Positions 34,661 to 39,886 of a stretch of 39,886 bases of DNA are shown one piece after another. The notes under the pieces are model-generated. The model saw only the letters and a list, made by a program, of their open reading frames with translations. It had not been told where the DNA came from and made no database searches. Origin of the DNA: Chloroflexota bacterium (GTDB lineage Bacteria; Chloroflexota; Anaerolineae; Anaerolineales; VGOW01); assembly GCA_016213135.1 (NCBI GenBank), contig JACRBQ010000131.1:1-39886 (forward strand), read 5' to 3'. A program made the position numbers and the translations under genes. Position 1 is the stretch's first letter; the number at the start of each line of letters is the position of its first letter.

Positions 34661-35614
34661 ATGACTACCGTCAAGCTCAACATCCCGTATCGCTCGCAAT
34701 GGGACCCCGATGCCAAAGACCATTTCGCCGATTGCGGGCCGACGAGCCTCGCCATGATCCTCAATGCCCGGGGCGACCCCATTACGCCCGATCAGGTGTA
34801 CAAATTCATTGGCGAGCGCGGGGCCAGCCAATACACTTCGTTCACCGATCTCAAAACCGCGGCCGCCGCGCGCGGCCTCACCATGACCCGCATGAACTTC
34901 GTCCCCAATACCTGCCTCGCAGACCTCAAAGCCCGCATCGACAACGGCAAGCCCTTCATCGCTCTCGTCAACTACGCCTTCTGGGATCCCATCGTCCATA
35001 ACGGATTCAAAGGGGCGCATTTCTGCCTCGTCACCGGCTACGACGACGAGAATGTTTACATCCACGACCCGCTGTTCAAGGGCGACCGCCGCGAGCAGGG
35101 GCGCTTCTGTCCGTGGACGCATGAGCTGTTCACCGACGCGTGGGGCGGCTTTGCCCCCGGCGAGAACCCCAACTATGCCGTGCTGATTGCCGAGACCACC
35201 GTGCCGCATCTGGCAAACGACGACGCGGGCCGCGCCGCGCCCATTGCCCCGCCGCCGGCCCCCGCCGCGCTCGACGATTCCACGCGTCGCCGCTTGCGAG
35301 CCAGGGCCGCCTTCGACCAACGCCCCGATCCCGACCTTAACGACCCGGCCACCGTGCAAGCTCTGCTCGCCAACCTGGGCCACTGGGGCGAAACGTGGGA
35401 CACTTACACTGTGGCCCGCGGCGATAATCTTTCCAAGATCGCCACCCGCTTTTACGGCGATCGCGACCTGTGGCCGGTGATCGTCTGCTTCAACGACATT
35501 GCCCACCCCAGCCTGGTGGAAGTGGGCGACATTTATCTCGTGCCCCGGCCAGCGCTCACCGCCGCCACCGACGCCCACGTGCCCCTGCCCAATCACGGCG
35601 GCCCTACCCCCTGA
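34661..35614 (+). CDS. C39-like cysteine peptidase with C-terminal LysM domain
   Basis: 317 residues, start with AGGAGA upstream. Residues 5-175 match the C39-like peptidase fold: catalytic Cys25 in ADCGPTSLAMIL, His120 in GAHFCLVTGYD, and Asp136 in YIHDPLF. A Pro/Ala linker is followed by a LysM domain (about 249-297, YTVARGDNLSKIATRFYGD and WPVIVCFN). No signal peptide or membrane helix is visible, which is odd for a LysM protein. It may be exported by another route, act in phage or tailocin-like lysis, or be cytoplasmic. Confidence 0.75.
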   Translation: MTTVKLNIPYRSQWDPDAKDHFADCGPTSLAMILNARGDPITPDQVYKFIGERGASQYTSFTDLKTAAAARGLTMTRMNFVPNTCLADLKARIDNGKPFIALVNYAFWDPIVHNGFKGAHFCLVTGYDDENVYIHDPLFKGDRREQGRFCPWTHELFTDAWGGFAPGENPNYAVLIAETTVPHLANDDAGRAAPIAPPPAPAALDDSTRRRLRARAAFDQRPDPDLNDPATVQALLANLGHWGETWDTYTVARGDNLSKIATRFYGDRDLWPVIVCFNDIAHPSLVEVGDIYLVPRPALTAATDAHVPLPNHGGPTP

Positions 35615-35687
35615 CCCGCGCCAGTGTTCTACGCCACTCACCGCAGGCGTTGGTAAGGAACACGGATAGAATAAATCGTCCCGTCCC

Positions 35688-35862
35688 GTAGGGGCGACCC
35701 TGTGTGGTCGCCCGCTGTGTGGTCGCCCGCTGTGTGGTCGCCCGCTGTGTGGTCGCCCGCTGTGTGGTCGCCCGCTGTGTGGTCGCCCGCTGTGTGGTCG
35801 CCCGCTGTGTGGTCGCCCCTACGTGGTCGCCCCTACGTGGTCGCCCCTACGTGGTCGCCCGC
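35688..35862 (+). repeat. 15-bp tandem array from an expanded hairpin repeat
   Basis: GTAGGGGCGACCC (35688-35700) is followed by eight 15-bp units (35701-35820; TGTGTGGTCGCCCGC) and three 14-bp units (35821-35862; ACGTGGTCGCCCCT type). The units are the complement of the first half, so this looks like one GTAGGGGCGACC/GGTCGCCC hairpin whose right arm was amplified. The unit is a multiple of three, so long open frames cross it but are not genes. Confidence 0.9.
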
Positions 35863-35883
35863 CCTGAGTCAACCCTTCCGCTT

Positions 35884-36903
35884 ATGGATGCCCACATCGT
35901 CTACCTGCTTGCCCTGCCCTACACCCCGCCCACGGCTGCCGCCCGCGCTGCGCCCGCCTTGCCCGGCGCCGAACTGCGCCCCCCCGTAAAATCGGCCCCC
36001 CACTTCTACGAAATCGACGTGGCCCTTACCGAGCTGGGGCGCACCGCCATTACCGTGGAAGGGCAGCCCGTGTCGGTGCGGCGGCAACTTATCGACGATC
36101 AGGTACTGTCCATCGAGTGCGCTTATACCCTGCCCGATGCCTTGAGCGCCGAGGGTCTCGCGCTCAAGAAACGACTCAACGCTGCGCTCCGCGAACTGCT
36201 GTTGCGCGGAGCCGATTATCACAAAGCCTTCACCGAGGAATACACCGCCATCTGTTTCACCGGCATTGCGCCCACCCCGGACGAGTTCGTGAACCGGAGC
36301 GCCGCCGAACTGGCGGCCCTGCTGCGCAGCGAGCGCCCCAGCCGCGCCGAAGCCGAACAAACCCTCATCTCCCGCGTGCGTTACACCGACGACGACCTCA
36401 CCATTGTAGACTGGGAGGGCGCACTCATCATCGACGCCCACGGCGACTTTCAATCCGACATTGAGCTGCTCAAAATCGGCAACTACCAATTGCTGCGCTA
36501 TCGCCTGCTGGACCGGGCCATCGAGCGCAACCTGGAACGAGTGAGCCGCGAACTCAAGAGCCGCCGCCTGCAGCGCTTTTCCAGCGCCCTGCTGCGCGAG
36601 GCCCTGCAACAGCGGCTCGAACTGCTGCTCAACTTCGAGAAGATCGAGCAAGCCCTGTTGCTCATCGGCGACTGGTACACCGCCCAACTCTACCGGCTGA
36701 TTGTGGACGAGTTTTATATTGACGAATGGAAAGCCGCCGTGCGCCAAAAGCTGGAGCAATTGGACTCGATCACCGACACCGTGCGCGAGAATTTCACTTT
36801 CAACTGGCGGCGGTTTCTCGACTTTGTGGAATTGGGCGGCTGGTTGCTTCTGCTGGCAGGCTATTTCATCCTGTTCTTTTTGGAAGCCTCGCGAGCCAGA
36901 TAA
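35884..36903 (+). CDS. Unknown protein with C-terminal membrane anchor
   Basis: 339 residues from ATG 35884. The in-frame extension to 35704 is tandem repeat DNA and rejected. A soluble region, alpha/beta then strongly helical (about 230-310, rich in Leu/Arg/Glu), is followed by one C-terminal transmembrane helix (about 313-332). It has a WEGALIIDAHGDFQSDIELLKIGNYQLLRYRLLD stretch. I do not recognise a family with confidence. It overlaps the EamA gene by TAATG, so the two are translated together. Confidence 0.65.
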   Translation: MDAHIVYLLALPYTPPTAAARAAPALPGAELRPPVKSAPHFYEIDVALTELGRTAITVEGQPVSVRRQLIDDQVLSIECAYTLPDALSAEGLALKKRLNAALRELLLRGADYHKAFTEEYTAICFTGIAPTPDEFVNRSAAELAALLRSERPSRAEAEQTLISRVRYTDDDLTIVDWEGALIIDAHGDFQSDIELLKIGNYQLLRYRLLDRAIERNLERVSRELKSRRLQRFSSALLREALQQRLELLLNFEKIEQALLLIGDWYTAQLYRLIVDEFYIDEWKAAVRQKLEQLDSITDTVRENFTFNWRRFLDFVELGGWLLLLAGYFILFFLEASRAR

Positions 36904-37826
36904 TGCGCCAATACCTCGCCGCCCTTCGCTTGCATCCGTCCGAGAATTTCCTACCGTATCTTGCTCTGGCCTTCGGGGTGCTGGGGCTGGGCTTCTCGGC
37001 CATCTTCGTGCGCTGGGCCAACGCCCCCGGCCCGGTGGCCGGCCTGTACCGCGTGGGCCTCGCCGCGGCCGTCTTGGCCCTGCCGTTTGGCAGGCAGGTC
37101 CGGCGCAGCGGCCCGCTCTCGCGCCCGCACCTGTGGCTGGCCGCGCTGGCCGGCGTCTTCTTTGCCCTCGACCTCGCCAGTTGGAACACCAGCGTGCTCA
37201 TCACCTCGGCCGCCAATGCCACCCTCTTCGGCAACACCTCGCCGTTGTGGGTCAGCCTCGCCGCGCTGCTCATCTTCAAAGAAACCCTGCGCCCCGCCTT
37301 CTGGGTCGGGCTGGCCGTCACCATGCTGGGCGCAGTCGTCATCCTCGGCGCAGACTTCGTGGCCCACCCGGCCCTCGGCGCGGGCGACCTCCTCAGCCTG
37401 CTGGCCGGATTCTTCTACGCCGGTTTCTTCCTTGCCACCGAACGCGCGCGCCAAAAACTCAGCCCGCTCGTCACGTGGTGGGTGGCCGCGGCCGCCAGCT
37501 CTCTCGTCCTGCTCGCGCTCGCCCTCCTGCTGCATCAACCGTTGTGGGGCTACTCCGCCCGCACCTACCTCAACCTCATCGCCATCGCACTCGTCACGCA
37601 AATAGGCGCGTACCTGTGCGTCAACTACGCCCTCGGCCACCTCCCCGCCTCCATTGTATCGCCCACCCTGCTGGCCCAACCCGTGCTCACCGCCCTGCTG
37701 GCCGTGCCGCTGCTGGGGCAGCCCATCGATGGGGCGCAACTTGTGGGCGGGCTGTTGGTGCTGGCGGGCATTTGGGCCGTGCACCGAAGCAAACAGCCCA
37801 ACGAGGGTCTTTCCAAAGTCCATTGA
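36903..37826 (+). CDS. EamA-type (drug/metabolite) transporter, C-terminus altered by a mobile element
   Basis: 307 residues, ten helices in two EamA halves, start ATG 36903 at TAATG with the previous gene. N-terminal FGVLGLGFSAIFVRWA and the second-half FKETLRPAFWVGLAVTMLGAVVIL are typical. The last seven residues (EGLSKVH) and the stop are coded by the mobile element 37803-37955. Without it the frame would read SKQPNHAP and stop at 37975-37977. The gene is likely still functional because only the tail changed. Substrate unknown. Confidence 0.85.
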   Translation: MRQYLAALRLHPSENFLPYLALAFGVLGLGFSAIFVRWANAPGPVAGLYRVGLAAAVLALPFGRQVRRSGPLSRPHLWLAALAGVFFALDLASWNTSVLITSAANATLFGNTSPLWVSLAALLIFKETLRPAFWVGLAVTMLGAVVILGADFVAHPALGAGDLLSLLAGFFYAGFFLATERARQKLSPLVTWWVAAAASSLVLLALALLLHQPLWGYSARTYLNLIAIALVTQIGAYLCVNYALGHLPASIVSPTLLAQPVLTALLAVPLLGQPIDGAQLVGGLLVLAGIWAVHRSKQPNEGLSKVH

Positions 37827-37955
37827 CAAAAGGCCATGCCTGTGCGCGTGGGAGCGGGTTGCACCCGCGATGGCATGGAATTGCGGCAGGCCCGCTCGCG
37901 GCTACAAGCCGCTCCTGCCATTTCATGGCCTGTCGCCGACTTTGGAAAGGCCCTC
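37803..37955 (+). mobile_element. Non-autonomous mobile element, copy 2 (153 bp, 10-bp target duplication)
   Basis: 18-bp terminal inverted repeats (37803-37820 and 37938-37955). Flanks are a perfect direct repeat ACAGCCCAAC at 37793-37802 and 37956-37965. The inside matches copy 1 closely, except for 30 bp absent here. Inserted in the last codons of the EamA gene. Confidence 0.9.
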
Positions 37956-37973
37956 ACAGCCCAACCACGCGCC

Positions 37974-38003
37974 TTGATTCCCGGCAGGCGGCGGGGTTAT
38001 ACT
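37974..38003 (+). promoter_or_regulatory. Sigma-70-type promoter of the thermonuclease-like gene
   Basis: TTGATT, 18-bp spacer, TATACT, 41 bp before the start. Its -35 overlaps the ancestral EamA stop codon. Confidence 0.6.
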
Positions 38004-38044
38004 TACCGCATCATCCATCCCTCCCCGGAAAAGGAGAATGAGCC

Positions 38045-38404
38045 ATGTTCCAATATGCCGCTAACGTCCTTCGAGTGGTTGACGGCGACACCGCCTACTT
38101 CGACGTTGACCTCGGCTTCACCATCCGCATGAACCTCGAAGTCCGCTTCAAAGGAATCAACGCCCCCGAAACGCGGGGTGCCGGCCGCGAAGCCGGGCTG
38201 AAAACAAAAGCCTTTGTGGAGCAGGCTCTTCCCCCCGGCGCCATCGTCATCCTCAACACCTACAAGGTCGAAAAATACGGGCGCTACCTCGCCGACATCT
38301 ATTACCTTCCCGGCGCCAAAACCCGCGACGATGTCAAAGCCGGGGGCATCCTGCTCAACAGGGAATTGGTGGACAAAGGATTGGCCGTGCCTTACATGGA
38401 ATAG
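38045..38404 (+). CDS. Thermonuclease-like (SNase) protein
   Basis: 119 residues, AAGGAG upstream. Staphylococcal-nuclease fold with VVDGDT (11-16), catalytic Arg34 and Glu42 in RFKGINAPET, and Arg80 in EKYGRYLADIY. These correspond to Arg35, Glu43 and Arg87 of the nuclease. No signal peptide is visible, so it is either cytoplasmic or exported differently. Active-site residues are intact, so nuclease activity is possible. Confidence 0.85.
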   Translation: MFQYAANVLRVVDGDTAYFDVDLGFTIRMNLEVRFKGINAPETRGAGREAGLKTKAFVEQALPPGAIVILNTYKVEKYGRYLADIYYLPGAKTRDDVKAGGILLNRELVDKGLAVPYME

Positions 38405-38410
38405 CCCCCG

Positions 38411-39376
38411 ATGACACGACTCGCCACCCCGGCCATTGCCGCGCCCACGTACACCATCGTCGTGCCCATGTTCAACGAGGCCGAAACCATTCCCGAAATG
38501 CACCGGCGCATGTCGGCCATGCTCGACGGCCTCGACGGGCCGAGCGAACTGATCCTCGTCAACGACGGCAGCCGCGACAATTCGCTGGCGCTTTTGCGGG
38601 GCATCGCCGCCCGCGACGCGCGGGTGAAGGTGCTCAGCTTCTCGCGCAACTTCGGCCATCAAATGGCTATCACCGCCGGCATCGACTACGCTCGCGGCGA
38701 TGCGGTGGTAGTCATCGACGCCGATTTGCAGGACCCGCCCGAGGTCATCCCCCAACTGGCCACCGCCTGGCGGGCCGGAGCCGAACTGGTGTACGCCGTG
38801 CGCGCCGAGCGCAAAGGCGAAACATGGTTCAAAAAGACCACCGCCGCGCTGTTCTACCGGCTCATTGCCGGCATGACCGAGTTGAAAATCCCCGCCGACT
38901 CGGGCGACTTCCGGCTGATGGATCGCAAAGTGGTGGCGGCGCTCAAGCAGGTGCGCGAGCATCACCGCTTTATGCGCGGGTTGTCGGTGTGGGTGGGGTT
39001 CAAACAGGCCGCAGTGACCTACGTTCGCAACGAGCGCTTCGCCGGAGAAACCAAGTATCCGCTGAAAAAAATGGTGCGCTTTGCCACCGATGGCATCACC
39101 AGTTTTTCGTACGTGCCGCTGCAACTGGCCACCACGGCGGGGTTCGTGTTCGCCGGGCTGGCGCTGGTGGCCATCCCGGTGGTGGCCGTGCTGCGGCTCA
39201 TCGGCTCCGACTTCTTTTACGGGCAGGCCACCACCCTGATCAGCGTGCTGATCCTCGGCGGCATCCAACTGATCTTCCTCGGCATACTGGGCGAATATCT
39301 GGGCCGCATTTACGACGAAGTGAAACAGCGGCCCCTGTACATCGTCTCGGAAAAAATCGGCTTCAACGACGATTAG
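38411..39376 (+). CDS. GT2 glycosyltransferase with C-terminal membrane helices (DPM1/GtrB-like)
   Basis: 321 residues. The N-terminal GT-A domain has [20 protein letters not shown] (50-58), the DADLQD metal site (103-108) and SGDFRLMDR. Two transmembrane helices lie at about 232-255 and 268-290. Enzymes of this kind transfer a sugar from a nucleotide sugar to a polyprenyl phosphate at the inner face of the membrane. It lies 6 bp after the SNase gene and 24 bp before the repeat protein. Confidence 0.9.
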   Translation: MTRLATPAIAAPTYTIVVPMFNEAETIPEMHRRMSAMLDGLDGPSELILVNDGSRDNSLALLRGIAARDARVKVLSFSRNFGHQMAITAGIDYARGDAVVVIDADLQDPPEVIPQLATAWRAGAELVYAVRAERKGETWFKKTTAALFYRLIAGMTELKIPADSGDFRLMDRKVVAALKQVREHHRFMRGLSVWVGFKQAAVTYVRNERFAGETKYPLKKMVRFATDGITSFSYVPLQLATTAGFVFAGLALVAIPVVAVLRLIGSDFFYGQATTLISVLILGGIQLIFLGILGEYLGRIYDEVKQRPLYIVSEKIGFNDD

Positions 39377-39400
39377 CGGCAGAGCCGCACAGGAGGCTTC

Positions 39401-39814
39401 ATGAACAAGGTTTACCGCCAACACCCGCTCGCCCCCGATGAACTGCTGGGCCACGTGGACTTCGACGGCAAGGTTTACGAAAGCCGCTTCGGCCCGGACA
39501 AGTACGTGGGACGCGTGGAACTGGACTCGGGCAAAGTATTCGAGTCGCGCTTCGGCCCCGACAAGTATTTGGGCCGCGTGGCGCTGGATAGCGGCAAAAT
39601 GTACCGCGCCAAATTCGGGCCGGATGAATATCTGGGCCGCGTGGATGCCGATGGCAGGTTCTACCGCCACAAGCCCCTGGCCGTGGACGAACACATCGGC
39701 CACATTGCCGACACCACCGCCTTCAACCTCGCGGGCGCGGGCTTTTTGCTGCTGGTGTGGCCGCTGGTCGAAGAGCAACTGGCCGCCGAAAACAAGAAAC
39801 CGCCCGCGCCTTGA
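39401..39814 (+). CDS. 21-residue tandem repeat protein with C-terminal hydrophobic helix
   Basis: 137 residues, AGGAGG upstream. Four exact-period units of 21 residues cover 18-101, with the pattern V-x-L-D-S-G-K-V-Y-x-x-R-F-G-P-D-x-Y-x-G-R. The last unit is degenerate. Residues 107-123 are a hydrophobic helix. I do not recognise the family. The repeat suggests a small beta propeller or solenoid strand pair. It probably belongs with the GT2 operon. Confidence 0.75.
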   Translation: MNKVYRQHPLAPDELLGHVDFDGKVYESRFGPDKYVGRVELDSGKVFESRFGPDKYLGRVALDSGKMYRAKFGPDEYLGRVDADGRFYRHKPLAVDEHIGHIADTTAFNLAGAGFLLLVWPLVEEQLAAENKKPPAP

Positions 39815-39838
39815 CACATCGCCGCTTCTGCGGATAAT
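39811..39838 (+). promoter_or_regulatory. Sigma-70-type promoter for a gene beyond the window
   Basis: TTGACA, 16-bp spacer, GATAAT. The -35 overlaps the stop of the repeat protein. No coding start is visible before the window ends. Confidence 0.65.
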
Positions 39839-39886
39839 TCGTGGCAATTCCATAGCAAAGGCTGAGACGGAGAAAAGTAAACCGGC

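Noticed and set aside
35701..35862. CRISPR array
   Set aside because: Units are directly adjacent without spacers, and no cas gene is present.
35704..35883. Open frames across the tandem array that give VVARC or WSPAV peptide repeats
   Set aside because: The unit is a multiple of three and free of stops by chance. The real gene starts at 35884.
36726..36902. Upstream extension of the EamA gene
   Set aside because: It overlaps the C-terminus of the previous gene. The TAATG junction gives a better start.
38003..39853. 616-codon minus-strand frame over the SNase, GT2 and repeat genes
   Set aside because: Antisense shadow. Three plus-strand genes with known motifs and ribosome sites occupy the region.

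Overview
The window is a GC-rich bacterial chromosome segment, most likely from the phylum Chloroflexota (Anaerolineae-like). The grounds are the System I cytochrome c maturation cluster with a zinc-ribbon CcmI-like protein, a deazaflavin (F420-type) oxidoreductase, a secreted cohesin/dockerin/beta-helix protein with Thr-Pro linkers, and intergenic repeat families of a style I associate with Chloroflexota and cyanobacteria. This placement is an inference, because no rRNA or marker gene is present. No tRNA, rRNA, CRISPR array or transposase gene was seen.

Layout. 1-7.4 kb: one operon for cytochrome c maturation (end of ccmF, ccmH, ccmG/resA, a CcmI-like zinc-ribbon protein, a diheme lipoprotein, ccmA, ccmB, a DsbA-like oxidoreductase, ccmC, ccmD). 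7.4-10.4 kb: a circularly permuted ATP-grasp protein and a TldE/PmbA-type protein. 10.5-13.7 kb: a 1051-residue secreted modular protein. 13.7-18.3 kb: a thymidylate-kinase-like protein, a deazaflavin oxidoreductase, a DUF429 protein, an alpha/beta hydrolase and a class III aminotransferase, with palindromic and mobile-element-like repeats between them. 18.6-22.1 kb: a membrane M28 peptidase and an aldehyde:ferredoxin oxidoreductase whose frame runs on into a lysine-rich histone H1-like tail. 22.1-24.4 kb: an AT-richer island with a Ser/Thr kinase, an FHA membrane protein, a small membrane protein and an antitoxin-like protein. 24.5-34.5 kb: two polyamine ABC importers, a ydcSTUV-type operon on the minus strand and a potABCD operon on the plus strand, with an MFS transporter between them. 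34.6-39.9 kb: a C39-like/LysM protein, a 15-bp tandem array, an unknown membrane-anchored protein, an EamA transporter ended by a mobile element, a thermonuclease-like protein, a GT2 glycosyltransferase and a 21-residue-repeat protein.

The most unusual structure is in the gaps between genes. Many gaps inside operons are filled by degenerate 7-bp repeats that keep exact 7-bp phase from the end of one gene to the start of the next. They often contain the upstream stop codon, and several end at or just before the downstream ATG. The best case is twenty consecutive heptads at 4103-4242 that include the stop of the diheme lipoprotein and end exactly on the ccmA ATG. A second repeat family is a short mobile element present twice (15134-15316 and 37803-37955). 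It has 18-bp terminal inverted repeats, each copy is flanked by its own perfect 10-bp target duplication, and one copy has replaced the C-terminus of the EamA transporter. Several hairpin repeats also supply stop codons.
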